A stretch of DNA of 64,000 bases from DATJKD01 sp963728295 (GTDB lineage Bacteria; Pseudomonadota; Gammaproteobacteria; Steroidobacterales; Steroidobacteraceae): positions 124,001 through 188,000 of the forward strand of contig CAVSKB010000019.1 in NCBI GenBank assembly GCA_963728295.1. Direction: 5' to 3'. Position numbers and translations under genes: made by a program. Numbering within the stretch: position 1 is the stretch's first letter; each line of letters starts with the position of its first letter. This document shows, one piece after another, positions 27,583-36,499 of the stretch. The notes beneath the pieces were generated by a model. That model was not told the origin of the DNA. It saw nothing but the letters and a program-made list of their open reading frames with translations, and ran no database searches.

Positions 27583-27927
27583 TCAGACCTTCTCTTCGAT
27601 GCGCGCTGCCTTGCCGGCGCGATCGCGCAGGTAGTAGAGCTTTGCGCGGCGCACGTTGCCGCGGCGCTTCACGGTGATCGTCCCGAGCGACGGGCTGTAG
27701 GTCTGAAATACGCGCTCGACGCCCTCTCCGTGCGAGATCTTGCGCACGGTGAACGAGGAGTTGAGCCCGCGGTTGCGCCGCGCGATGACCACGCCCTCGT
27801 AGGCCTGGACACGCTCGCGGTCGCCTTCCTTGACCTTCACCTCGACGACGACGGTGTCACCGGGGCCGAAGTCCGGCACCTCGCGCTTCATGCGCTCGGA
27901 TTCGAGCGCGGCAATGATATTGGTCAT
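27583..27927 (-). CDS. rplS: 50S ribosomal protein L19
   Basis: A 114-residue protein at the 30S-50S interface. Canonical sequence includes VPDFGPGDTVVVEVKVKEGD, RVQAYEGVVIARRNRGLNSS, FTVRKISHGEGVERVFQTYS and RGNVRRAKLYYLRDRAGKAA. Last gene of the rpsP-rimM-trmD-rplS operon, 18 bases after trmD. Frame intact. Confidence 0.98.
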   Translation of the reverse strand: MTNIIAALESERMKREVPDFGPGDTVVVEVKVKEGDRERVQAYEGVVIARRNRGLNSSFTVRKISHGEGVERVFQTYSPSLGTITVKRRGNVRRAKLYYLRDRAGKAARIEEKV

Positions 27928-27945
27928 GTCTCACCCATCTCGCAG

Positions 27946-28707
27946 TTATTGTTTCCCTGCCTCAACCCGTGTCGCATCCTGCTCCGACACGTATTCCTCG
28001 AGCAGCCGACGCTCCTCGCGCGTCAGCTCACGCGCACCCAGCAGATCCGGGCGTCGCGCGCGCGTCCGACCGAGCGCCTGCCGTCGCCGCCACCGCTCGA
28101 TCTCGGCGTGGTTCCCACCGAGCAGCACCGGCGGCACCGGCCGTCCTTCCCACACCTCCGGCCGCGTGTAGTGCGGCCAGTCGAGGAGCCCCGTCGTGAA
28201 CGACTCGTGCTCCGCCGACTGTGCATAACCGAGCGTGCCCGGCAACAACCTTGCCACGGCGTCGATCAGCATCAGCGCCGGCAACTCACCGCCGGAGAGC
28301 ACCAGATCGCCCACCGAGACCGTCTCGTCGATGCAGCACTCGACGAAACGCTCATCCACTCCCTCGTACCGCCCGGCCACCAGCACCAGGCCCTGCAATC
28401 GGGCCAGCGCGGCGACCCTCGCCTGGTCGACGGGCCTGCCGTCCGCCGCGAGGTAGATGCGCCTCGCGTCGGGGACGCGCTGCACGGCGAGCGCGACCGC
28501 CTGCCGCAACGGTTCGGCCTTCATCACCATCCCGGGTCCGCCACCATACGGCCGGTCGTCCACCGTCCGATGCGGATCCGTCACGAACTGCCGGGGATCG
28601 ATCGTCTCCACCGTCAGCACGTCCCGGGCGACCGCGCGCCCGAGCACGCCGAACGCCAGAGCCTGCGTCACCAGCTCGGGGAACAGCGTGACGACCACGA
28701 TCCTCAC
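27946..28707 (-). CDS. trmD: tRNA (guanine-N1-)-methyltransferase TrmD
   Basis: SPOUT methyltransferase making m1G37 in tRNAs reading CUN, CCN and CGG; prevents +1 frameshifting. It is 253 residues. VVTLFPELVTQALAFGVLGR opens the protein. The trefoil-knot SAM site is in VLVAGRYEGVDERFVECCID and VGDLVLSGGELPALMLIDAV. The catalytic segment RPYGGGPGMVMKAEPL is written here as DDRPYGGGPGMVMK. The C-terminal domain begins after LDWPHYTRPEVWEGRPVP. GTG start, 12 bases after the rimM stop. Frame intact. Confidence 0.97.
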   Translation of the reverse strand: MRIVVVTLFPELVTQALAFGVLGRAVARDVLTVETIDPRQFVTDPHRTVDDRPYGGGPGMVMKAEPLRQAVALAVQRVPDARRIYLAADGRPVDQARVAALARLQGLVLVAGRYEGVDERFVECCIDETVSVGDLVLSGGELPALMLIDAVARLLPGTLGYAQSAEHESFTTGLLDWPHYTRPEVWEGRPVPPVLLGGNHAEIERWRRRQALGRTRARRPDLLGARELTREERRLLEEYVSEQDATRVEAGKQ

Positions 28708-28719
28708 GTCCGCCCTCTG

Positions 28720-29266
28720 CTAATCGTCCCGATGCCAGTCGAGCGTCATTCGACCCGCGTCGAGATCCACCTTGATCAATCGTTCCCGCACCAGCGGCAC
28801 CAGCCGCTCGCGCTCACCGCGGAGGACGAGCACCGGGTGCGCCGGCAGCTCCAGAATCTCCGCCACCTGGCCGAGGGCATCTCCCTCGCAGATTGACCGC
28901 CGCCAGCCCGATCAGATCGGCAAAGTAGTACTCCCCGCGCGCCGTCGGCGGCAAGTCCGCCCGCCGCACCCAGAGCTCGGCACCCCGCAACCCCACTGCG
29001 GCGTCGCGGCTCGCCACTCCGTCGACCTGCACCGCGAGCTGGCCACGACCGACCCGCTTCCAGTCCCGGACGGCCACCTCGCCGCCCGCGGCGCCGGCCC
29101 GCAGGGCCGGGTACTTCAGAATCTGCTCGGGCGGCTCGGTGTAGGACTCGAGCTTGATCCACCCTTGCACGCCAAACGGCGCTCCGAACCGCCCCAGCAC
29201 CACTACCTGGCCGGGCCCGGGCGCGGACGGTGGCGCTAAGGGCTCGCCGGGCCGGGGGGCGCCCAC
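28720..29266 (-). CDS. rimM: Ribosome maturation factor RimM (one apparent frameshift)
   Basis: Binds S19 and helps mature the 30S head. The N-terminal RimM domain is GRFGAPFGVQGWIKLESYTE. It is followed by the PRC-barrel link ELWVRRADLPPTARGEYYFA and DLIGLAAVN. The frame breaks near 28900 (one extra base) at the loop where the family reads VxCEGxxLG. The rest resumes as EGDALGQVAEILELPAHPVL and VRERLIKVDLDAGRMTLDWH, ending at TAG 28720. About 181 residues joined. Ten bases separate it from rpsP and twelve from trmD. Essential-type operon context argues the break is an error. Confidence 0.92.
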
Positions 29267-29276
29267 GACCGGTCCG

Positions 29277-29534
29277 TCAGGCCGCGGCTGCGACCCGCGA
29301 GCGCTGGCTCTTGATCAGGTGCGCAACGCGCTCGGAAGGCTGCGCACCGCGAGCCACCCAGTGATCGATGCGGCCGAGGTCGAGCCTCAGCTCCTCGCTG
29401 GCCCCACGGGCAACGGGGTTATAGAAACCCACCTGCTCAAGGGCGGTGCCGCCGGTGCGGCGGCTGTCGGTTACTACCACGTGGTAGAAGGGTTCCTTCT
29501 TTCCGCCACGGCGGGTCAATCGGATCGTCACCAT
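29277..29534 (-). CDS. rpsP: 30S ribosomal protein S16
   Basis: An 85-residue primary 30S assembly protein. MVTIRLTRRGGKKEPFYHVV, TDSRRTGGTALEQVGFYNPV and LRLDLGRIDHWVARGAQPSE are canonical. First gene of the rpsP-rimM-trmD-rplS operon, separated from ffh by a terminator and a probable promoter. Frame intact. Confidence 0.98.
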   Translation of the reverse strand: MVTIRLTRRGGKKEPFYHVVVTDSRRTGGTALEQVGFYNPVARGASEELRLDLGRIDHWVARGAQPSERVAHLIKSQRSRVAAAA

Positions 29535-29607
29535 CGTCGCCTGTACCTCAGTGTGGGCGCCGCTCTCGGCACCCTTCGGCCCTTACCCGACCAAAAAAGA
29601 GCCGCGA

Positions 29608-29613
29608 ATTGTA
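29608..29613 (-). promoter_or_regulatory. Candidate -10 of the rpsP operon
   Basis: TACAAT on the minus strand, 74 bases before the rpsP ATG and just downstream of the ffh terminator. A run of T follows further on. No convincing -35 is visible at 17 bases, so this is tentative. Confidence 0.3.
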
Positions 29614-29639
29614 CCCAAAACGGCACCCGGATTGCATAG

Positions 29640-29656
29640 AAAATTGGCTCGGAGCC
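29640..29656 (-). terminator. Intrinsic terminator after ffh
   Basis: On the minus strand a short stem GGCT/AGCC with a CCG loop is followed by AATTTTC, ten bases beyond the ffh stop. The same hairpin core (GGCTCCGAGCC then AATTTT) recurs after rlmB at 41.9 kb. The plus strand also ends in CTTTTG, so it could act in both directions. Confidence 0.65.
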
Positions 29657-29666
29657 CTTTTGCGGG

Positions 29667-31028
29667 TCACCTCAGGCCGGGGGGCAGACGGCCGCCCATC
29701 GACCGCATCATCCGGGCGAGGCCCCCCTTCCCCATGCCTTTCATCATCTTCTGCATCTGCAGAAAGTTCTTGAGCAGCCGGTTGACGTCGGACACCTGGA
29801 CTCCGGAGCCGGCCGCGATCCGCCGCTTGCGCGAGCCGTCGATGTTCTTCGGGTAGCGCCGCTCGCCTGGCGTCATGGAGCAGATGATCGCGATCTGCCT
29901 CCGGACCTCGCTCTCATTGCCCTGCGGCAGCTGACCGGCCCGAGCCGCAAGCTGTGCCGGCAGCTTGTCGATAAGGGCCCCGATCCCCCCCATGCCCTGC
30001 AGCTGGGCGAGCTGCGTGCGCAGATCCTCGAGGTCGAAATCCTTGCCGCGCGCCATCTTCCGCGCGAGCTTCTCCGCCTCCTCGCGGTCGACCTTGCGGG
30101 TCACCTCCTCGACCAGCGACAGCACGTCGCCCATGCCGAGGATGCGCGAGGCCATCCGCTCTGGCTGGAAGGGCTCGAGCGCGTCGGTCTTCTCGCCCAC
30201 GCCCACGAACAGGATCGGCTTGCCGGTGACGGTGCGCACGGAGAGCGCCGCCCCGCCGCGCGCATCGCCGTCGGCCTTGGTGAGCACTACGCCGGTGAGC
30301 GGCAGCGCCGCGCCGAAGGCTCGCGCCGCATTGACGGCGTCCTGACCCGCCATGGCGTCGACCACGAACAGCGTCTCGATCGGTTCCACGGCACGCGCAA
30401 GGTCGCGCACCTCGGTCATCATCTCCTCGTCGACGTGCAGGCGTCCCGCGGTGTCGACGATCAGCACGTCGTAAACGCCGCGTCGTGCGGCATCGAGCGC
30501 GGCTGCGGCGATCGCGAGCGGTGCCTGATCGCCGCTCGCGGGCGCCACGTCGATCGCGAGCTGCTCGCCGAGGCGCTCGAGCTGAAGGATCGCCGCGGGC
30601 CGGTACACGTCCGTGCTGACGAGCAGTACCCGCTTGCGCTCGCGCTCACGCAACCACAGTGCAAGCTTGGCTGCAGTCGTCGTCTTGCCCGCACCCTGCA
30701 GACCGGCGAGCAGGATCACCGCGGGCGGCTGCACCCGCAGGTTGAGACCGCGGGCTCCCTCGCCCATGACGCGCACCAGCTCCTCGTGGATCACGCGCAC
30801 CAGCGCCTGGCCCGGTGTCAGGCTCTTGTGAACCTCGAGACCGATGGCGCGGGTCTTCACCGAGTCGATGAACTCGCGCACCACCGGCAGCGCGACGTCC
30901 GCCTCGAGCAGGGCCATCCGCACCTGGCGCAGCGTGTCGGCGATGTTCTCCTCGGTAAGGCGACCGCGGCCGGTCAGCCCGCCGACGACGGCCGATAGAC
31001 GCGACGAGAGCTTGTCGAACACGCGCAA
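29667..31028 (-). CDS. ffh: Signal recognition particle protein Ffh
   Basis: GTPase subunit of SRP that recognises signal sequences and docks with FtsY. It is 453 residues. An N domain is followed by the G domain: G1 GLQGAGKTTTAAKLALWLRE, then VLLVSTDVYRPAAILQLERL, DTAGRLHVDEEMMTEVRDLA and TKADGDARGGAALS. The methionine-rich M domain includes MTPGERRYPKNIDGSRKRRI and NFLQMQKMMKGMGKGGLARM. Frame intact. Upstream of rpsP on the same strand but separated by a terminator. Divergent from the CcsA-type gene. Confidence 0.97.
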   Translation of the reverse strand: MRVFDKLSSRLSAVVGGLTGRGRLTEENIADTLRQVRMALLEADVALPVVREFIDSVKTRAIGLEVHKSLTPGQALVRVIHEELVRVMGEGARGLNLRVQPPAVILLAGLQGAGKTTTAAKLALWLRERERKRVLLVSTDVYRPAAILQLERLGEQLAIDVAPASGDQAPLAIAAAALDAARRGVYDVLIVDTAGRLHVDEEMMTEVRDLARAVEPIETLFVVDAMAGQDAVNAARAFGAALPLTGVVLTKADGDARGGAALSVRTVTGKPILFVGVGEKTDALEPFQPERMASRILGMGDVLSLVEEVTRKVDREEAEKLARKMARGKDFDLEDLRTQLAQLQGMGGIGALIDKLPAQLAARAGQLPQGNESEVRRQIAIICSMTPGERRYPKNIDGSRKRRIAAGSGVQVSDVNRLLKNFLQMQKMMKGMGKGGLARMMRSMGGRLPPGLR

Positions 31029-31075
31029 CCTCGAAGAGGAATGGGCGGCCGGGACACGGGCCGCGAAGCGCCGTG

Positions 31076-31081
31076 ATTATA
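31076..31081 (-). promoter_or_regulatory. Candidate -10 of ffh
   Basis: TATAAT on the minus strand, 48 bases before the ffh start, in the 145-base gap shared with the divergent CcsA-type gene. I see no clear -35 partner. Confidence 0.4.
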
Positions 31082-31173
31082 CGAGCAAGCGCCGACTCGC
31101 GGCGTCCGCTCACCTGCAAACGCGCGGCCGGTTGTGACATCATCCTCGCGGCTACGCCCTGACCGAGCGCCAC

Positions 31174-31984
31174 TTGCTGTCGTCACTGATCGCCGTTGCC
31201 TGCTACCTGATCGGGGCCGTCGTGCTCGGATTGAGCGCCTATCGCGCCGACGCGAATCAGGGCCACGGCGGCCGGCTCGCCGCCGCCGCGATCACCCTCG
31301 TCGCGCTCGTGATCCACGCCAGCTCGCTGCTCGTCGCACAGCGTGACGCGCACGGTGCCGCGCTGTCGCTCGGCGACACCGCCTCGATCGTGGGTCTCGT
31401 CATCGCCGCCGTCGGTGTCTACATGATGGTGCGCTCGAGGCCCGCGGGGGCGGTGGCGCTGCTGCTCGTGATCGCGGCGGCGCTCGAGGCCGGCTTCTCG
31501 CGCGGGGGACGGCACTTCTCGATCGCGAAGCCCGGATGGGAGCTCACGTTTCACGTCGCGGTCGCGACGGCCGCGTTCGCCATGCTGACCATCGGTGCCG
31601 CGTTCGCCGCAGCTGCAGGCGGTGGTGGATCGCCGGCTCCGCAGTCACCAGCCGCTCGGCGTGCTGCGCATTTTCTCGCCGCTCGAATCGCTCGAGTCCG
31701 GCTGCTTCCAGGCCATCCTCGCCGGTTTTCTACTGCTCACGCTTGCGCTGGTGAGCGGCGCTTTCTTCATCGACAACCTGTTCGCGCAGCACCTCGTCCA
31801 CAAGGTGGTGCTGGCGATGATCGCGTGGGTGCTGTTCGGGATGCTGTTGTTCGGCCGGCTTCGGTTCGGCTGGCGCGGCCGGCGCGCCCTGCGCTGGGCG
31901 CTGTCGGGATATGCGCTGCTTGTGCTCGCCTATTTCGGCAGCAAGCTGGTGCTCGAGACGCTGCTCGGCCGGCACTGGGGCTGA
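31174..31984 (+). CDS. CcsA/YpjD-type inner-membrane protein (one apparent frameshift)
   Basis: Polytopic protein of about 269 residues related to the CcsA/HemX cytochrome c assembly family, best matching E. coli YpjD. About eight hydrophobic segments are visible, including LIAVACYLIGAVVLGLSAYR and ILAGFLLLTLALVSGAFFID. Family blocks are PGWELTFHVAVATAAFAML, FSPLESLESGCFQAILAGFL, LVHKVVLAMIAWVLFGMLLF and FGWRGRRALRWALSGYALLV, then YFGSKLVLETLLG. Frame break near 31616 (one extra base). Start TTG 31174 is uncertain. This gene often sits between ffh and a CorB-type gene, exactly as here. Precise role unknown. Confidence 0.82.
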
Positions 31985-31989
31985 CGCCC

Positions 31990-33288
31990 TTGTTCGACAG
32001 TACCGATAGCGGCGCTCACCCTCGTCCTCATCGCGCTGATCGCGCTTTCCGCATTCTTCTCCGCCACCGAGACGGCGCTGATGAGCGTCAACCGCTATCG
32101 GCTGCGCCACTTCGCCCGCGAGGGCAGCCGCGGCGCGCGTGCGGCCGAACGCGTGCTCGAGCGCCCTGACCGCCTGATCGGACTCATCCTCGTCTGCAAC
32201 AACTTCGTGAACACGGTTGCGGCCTCGATCGTGACCCTGATCGGCCTGGAGATGGGTGGCGAGGTAGCCGCCGCAATCGGCGTCGGTCTCTTCACGGTGG
32301 TTCTCATCATCTTCGGCGAGATCGCGCCCAAGACCGTGGGCGCGCTCTATCCGGAGCAGCTCGCGCTGCCCGCCGCGCTCGTCTACGAGGCCCTGATCAA
32401 GGTCCTGCAGCCGGTAGTCTGGGCCGCCAATCTGCTGGCCAACAGCGTGCTGCGGCTGTTCGGCGTGTCACACGATCAGGCGCGGGCCGCTTCCCTGAAC
32501 CACGACGAGCTGCGCACCGTGGTCGCAGAGTCGAGCACGGTGATCACGCACCAGCATCAGCGGATGCTGATGAGCATCCTCGATCTCGAGCGGATGAACG
32601 TCGAGGACATCATGGTGCCGCGCACAGAGATCGCCGGGCTCGATCTCACCGACGACTGGGACGACCTCCTGGCGCAGCTGCGCGACAGCCGGCACACCCG
32701 GATCCCTGTGCACGACGGTGGGCTCGATCATCTGGTCGGGATCCTGCACATGAAGAAGGTCGCGCAGCTGCTGGCGCGCGGCGAGCTCAATCGCGAACAG
32801 CTGCGCACGCTCGCGCGCGGGCGCGAGCCGTACTACGTGCCCGAGGGCACGACCCTGAATGAGCAGCTGCTGCAGTTCCAGCGGCAGCGCCGCAGGATTG
32901 CTTTTGTCGTCGACGAGTACGGCGACGTGCTGGGCCTCGTGACGCTCGAGGACCTGCTCGAGGAGATCGTGGGCGAGTTCACTTCCGATACGTCCATGCT
33001 GCACAAGGACGTGCTCAAGGAACCCGGCGGGACGTTCGTCGTAAACGCAGCGGCGAGCGTCCGCGCGCTCAACCGCCGGATGGGCTGGACGCTGCCGACA
33101 CGGGGGCCCGGACACTGAACGGACTGATCGTCGAATACCTCGAGACGATTCCGGAGCCAGGCACGAGCCTGCGGCTCGCCGACTACGCGATCGACGTGCT
33201 GCAAACAGGCGAGAATGCCGTCAAGACCGTGCGTCTGCACCGCATCGACGCCGAGCCCGCGCCCCTCGTCTCAGAACGCACTCTCTAG
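31990..33288 (+). CDS. CNNM/CorB-like transporter-associated protein with CBS pair (frameshifted)
   Basis: About 430 residues. An N-terminal DUF21/CNNM membrane domain (VLIALIALSAFFSATETALM, RLIGLILVCNNFVNTVAASI, VVLIIFGEIAPKTVGALYPE) is followed by a CBS-domain pair (MNVEDIMVPRTEIAGLDLTD; DHLVGILHMKKVAQLLARG; IAFVVDEYGDVLGLVTLEDL) and a C-terminal CorC_HlyC domain (TLNGLIVEYLETIPEPGTSL). This is the E. coli YfjD/CorB architecture, linked to magnesium and cobalt efflux. The start is probably TTG 31990 (LFDST), with one extra base near 32007. A second break lies near 33098. The stop at 33288 overlaps the convergent radA end by 18 bases. Confidence 0.87.
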
Positions 33289-34623
33289 CGCCGCCTGGAG
33301 CTGGGCCACGCCGGTCGCCGAGATGCCCTCGATCGGTCGGCGGGGCGCGTTGCCGGCCGGCACGATCGCGCGCGCAAATCCCTGCTTGGCCGCCTCGCGC
33401 AGACGCTCCTCGCCGAAGGGCACGGGCCGGATCTCGCCCGTGAGTCCGATCTCGCCGAAGGCCACGAGATCGGCGGGCAGCGGTCGGCCACGCAGGCTCG
33501 ATGCGACGGCAAGCACGGCCGGCAGATCCGCCGCCGTCTCGTCGATCCGCACCCCGCCGACGACGTTGACGAACACATCGAGACCCGCGGTTGCGACTCC
33601 GCCGTGCCGATGCAGTACCGCGAGCAGCAGCGCGATGCGGCTCGTGTCCAGCCCCACGGCGACGCGGCGCGGCGCGGCGCCCTGGGCGTCGTCGAGCAGC
33701 GCCTGGACCTCGACCAGCAACGGGCGGGTACCTTCGCGTGCGACCGTGACGATGCTGCCCGGCACCGGGTCAGAGCGCCGCGAAAGAAAGATTGCCGACG
33801 GGTTGCGCACTTCGCGCAGCCCCTGCTCCGTCATGGCGAACACGCCGATCTCGTTCGCCGCCCCGAAGCGGTTCTTGACCGCGCGGATGACGCGGTAGCG
33901 GCTGCCGGGATCGCTCTCGAAATAGAGCACCGTGTCGACCATGTGCTCGAGGATGCGCGGACCGGCAATCACGCCTTCCTTGGTGACGTGACCGATCAGG
34001 AACACCGCGGCGCCGCCGTCCTTCGCGTGACGCACCAGGCGAGCGGCGGATTCCCGCACCTGCGAGGCCGAACCGGTCGACGATTCGCTCGCCTCGGTCT
34101 GCACGGTCTGGATCGAATCGACGATCAGCACCCGCGCCGCCGCGGCGGCGGCGACATCGAGTATCGCCTCGACACGCGTTTCCGCGATCAGCCGCAGGCT
34201 GGTCGATGCGAGTCCGAGCCTCCGCGCGCGAAGCGCGATCTGGCGCACCGATTCTTCGCCCGAGGCATAGACGACCGTGCGGTCGCGCGACAGGGCATCG
34301 GCCGCCTGAAGCAGGATGGTGGACTTGCCGATCCCCGGATCGCCGCCGAGAAGAATCGCCGATCCGGCGACCAGTCCCCCGCCGAGCACACGGTCTAATT
34401 CGCCGATGCCGGTGACGATGCGGTCGTCCGGCTCCGCCGTGATCTCCGTCACCGTTCTGGAGCTCGGTGTCGGGGCGGTGGTGATCCCGCTGCGCGCCAG
34501 GCGAACCGGCGACGCCGTCGCCTCGAGCGTGTTCCAGGCCTCGCAGGAGGGACACTGACCCTGCCATTGCGATGTACGCTCCCCGCAGGCGGCGCATACG
34601 TAGCTCGTTCTGGGCTTGGGCAT
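33271..34623 (-). CDS. radA: DNA repair protein RadA (Sms)
   Basis: RecA-like helicase that promotes branch migration during recombination. Start ATG 34623 gives 450 residues. An N-terminal zinc finger (YVCAACGERTSQWQGQCPSC) is followed by Walker A GGDPGIGKSTILLQAAD and the RadA-specific KNRFG motif in IRAVKNRFGAANEIGVF. A Lon-protease-like C-terminal domain follows (FVNVVGGVRIDETAADLPA, FGEIGLTGEIRPVPFGEERL). The open frame extends 25 codons upstream without similarity. Frame intact. Divergent from the protein kinase. Confidence 0.96.
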   Translation of the reverse strand: MPKPRTSYVCAACGERTSQWQGQCPSCEAWNTLEATASPVRLARSGITTAPTPSSRTVTEITAEPDDRIVTGIGELDRVLGGGLVAGSAILLGGDPGIGKSTILLQAADALSRDRTVVYASGEESVRQIALRARRLGLASTSLRLIAETRVEAILDVAAAAAARVLIVDSIQTVQTEASESSTGSASQVRESAARLVRHAKDGGAAVFLIGHVTKEGVIAGPRILEHMVDTVLYFESDPGSRYRVIRAVKNRFGAANEIGVFAMTEQGLREVRNPSAIFLSRRSDPVPGSIVTVAREGTRPLLVEVQALLDDAQGAAPRRVAVGLDTSRIALLLAVLHRHGGVATAGLDVFVNVVGGVRIDETAADLPAVLAVASSLRGRPLPADLVAFGEIGLTGEIRPVPFGEERLREAAKQGFARAIVPAGNAPRRPIEGISATGVAQLQAALESAF

Positions 34624-34718
34624 GGTTGCGACTACGGGTGGGCTGGCGATGCTAGCACGCCGTCTCCGGGCGGCCCGGATGTGTGACGGCGACGGCAATA
34701 CGCCGGTAGGCCAGCCCC

Positions 34719-34724
34719 TATACT
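34719..34724 (+). promoter_or_regulatory. Candidate -10 of the kinase-phosphatase-FHA cassette
   Basis: TATACT ends 12 bases before the kinase ATG. If used, the 5' leader would be only about six bases, too short for a Shine-Dalgarno. No clear -35 is present. Confidence 0.4.
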
Positions 34725-34736
34725 CCCGACGACATC

Positions 34737-35648
34737 ATGCGTCCACCGGCCGAAGAAACCCTGATTCTGACAATCACCGGGGGCAGATCCGGCGTGGCTC
34801 TGCCCACCGGTCCTCTGCCGGCGACACTTGGCCGCTACCAGATCCTGGACGCGCTCGGCAAAGGCGCCATGGGCGTCGTCTACAGGGCACGCGACCCGAT
34901 GATCAACCGCGAAGTCGCATTGAAGGCGATCCCGCTGGCGGACGAATTCGAGGGTCGTGAGCTCGAGGAAGCCCGCGGGAGATTCTTTCGCGAAGCGGAG
35001 ATGGCGGGCCGGTTAAGTCATCCCCACATCGTGACCATCTTCGATGCGGGCGAGGACGACGGTATGGCGTACATCGCGATGGAGCTGCTGCGCGGCCGAC
35101 CCCTCGTGGAACACACGCAGCCCGACCGGTTGCTTCCGTTGTCCGTGGCTGTCGATATCGTCGGCCGTCTTGCGGACGCGCTGCACTTCGCGCACCAGCG
35201 CCAGGTCGTGCATCGCGACATAAAGCCGGCCAATGTGATGTACGATCCGCCGGGTGCGGAGCTCAAGATCACGGATTTCGGTATCGCCCGGCTCACCGAC
35301 TCCGCCCGCACGCGCACGGGAGTGGTCCTGGGCACACCGTCGTTCATGTCGCCCGAGCAGCTTCAGGGTCGCGAGGTTACGGGCCGGTCCGATCTGTTCT
35401 CGCTGGCGGTCACTTTCTATCAGCTTCTCACCGCGCAACTGCCCTTCTGCGCCGATTCGATGCCGGCGCTGATGCTCAAGATCGTGCAGGATCCGCACCC
35501 GCGTATTCGCGCGATCCGGCCCGACCTGCCCGAGAAGCTCGACGCGTTCTTCGACCGCTCGCTGGCCAAGGACCCGGTGGACCGTTTCGAGAGCGGTGCG
35601 GCATTCGCCGCAGCGCTGCGTCAGATCGGCGGCGCCATCAGGGACTGA
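34737..35648 (+). CDS. Serine/threonine protein kinase, soluble
   Basis: A Hanks-type (PknB/STPK) kinase of 303 residues, essentially only the catalytic domain. Landmarks are the glycine loop LGKGAMGVVYRARD (residues 40-53), the ATP-binding Lys63 in VALKAIPLAD, the catalytic loop VVHRDIKPANVMYD with Asp161, the metal-binding DFG at 180-182, and activation segment GTPSFMSPEQLQG. Subdomain XI is RSLAKDPVDRFESGAAFAAA. Unlike PknB it has no membrane helix or extracellular sensor repeats. A PP2C phosphatase follows five bases after its stop and a double-FHA protein after that. Its partners are probably those two products. Confidence 0.93.
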   Translation: MRPPAEETLILTITGGRSGVALPTGPLPATLGRYQILDALGKGAMGVVYRARDPMINREVALKAIPLADEFEGRELEEARGRFFREAEMAGRLSHPHIVTIFDAGEDDGMAYIAMELLRGRPLVEHTQPDRLLPLSVAVDIVGRLADALHFAHQRQVVHRDIKPANVMYDPPGAELKITDFGIARLTDSARTRTGVVLGTPSFMSPEQLQGREVTGRSDLFSLAVTFYQLLTAQLPFCADSMPALMLKIVQDPHPRIRAIRPDLPEKLDAFFDRSLAKDPVDRFESGAAFAAALRQIGGAIRD

Positions 35649-35652
35649 GACG

Positions 35653-36479
35653 GTGCACCTCAAGGGCAAGCTCCGCTGCGTCGGCGCCACCGACACCGGA
35701 CGGGTCCGCGAGCACAACGAGGACACGATCGGCACGGATGCCGGAAGTCGGCCTCGTGGTGCTCGCCGACGGCATGGGCGGCTACAAGTCAGGCGAAGTT
35801 GCGAGCGGCATCGCGGTGCGCACGCTGCTCGGGCTCATCAAGGAGGCCGTCGAGCGGCAGGACCTGACGGTCACGGACCCCGAGACCGGACTCAGCCGGC
35901 CGGGCATCCTGCTGCGCGACGCCATCCATCGCGCGAACAAGATCATCTACCAGACGGCGCGCACGCAGCCGAACTGCGAGGGCATGGGCACGACGGTGGT
36001 CGCGGGGCTGTTCTTCGACGACAAGCTGACGATCGCGCACGTCGGGGATTCGCGCATGTACCGGTTGCGGGACAATCGAGCTCGAGCAGGTGACCCAGGA
36101 TCACTCGCTGATGCAGGAACTCGTGTCGCGGGGTTTTTATACGCCCGAGGAGGCCGCACGGGCCGCCGCCAAGAATTTTGTGACGCGCGCATTGGGCGTC
36201 GAGCCCAACGTTGAGGTGGAGGTCACAGAAATTCCGGTGGTAAAGGACGACCTGTTCCTGCTTTGCTCCGATGGCCTCTCGGACATGGTGGAAGACGACG
36301 ATATCCAGTTAACGATCAGTACCTTTGGTGCTAATCTTGAGACGCTTGCCAAGCAGCTCGTGCTGCTGAGCAACGAGAATGGGGGCCGCGACAACATCTC
36401 TGTCGTGCTCGCGCGGGTACTCGAGGGCTTCCCGGCGCGGCGCGGAATGATGGATCGCTTGCTCGGATTGTTCGGTTAA
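35653..36479 (+). CDS. PP2C-family serine/threonine phosphatase (two apparent frameshifts)
   Basis: Stp1/PrpC-type metal-dependent phosphatase of about 274 residues. It probably reverses the neighbouring kinase. Metal-binding motifs are GRVREHNEDTIGTD, VVLADGMGGYKSGEVASGIA, GMGTTVVAGLFFDDKL and HVGDSRMYRLRD. Later come DLFLLCSDGLSDMVEDDD and GRDNISVVLARVLEG. The frame breaks near 35744 (extra G) and near 36076 (extra A); removing both bases restores a continuous reading. GTG start, five bases after the kinase stop. Confidence 0.92.
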
Positions 36480-36499
36480 CGGCAAACGCAGGATCTCGC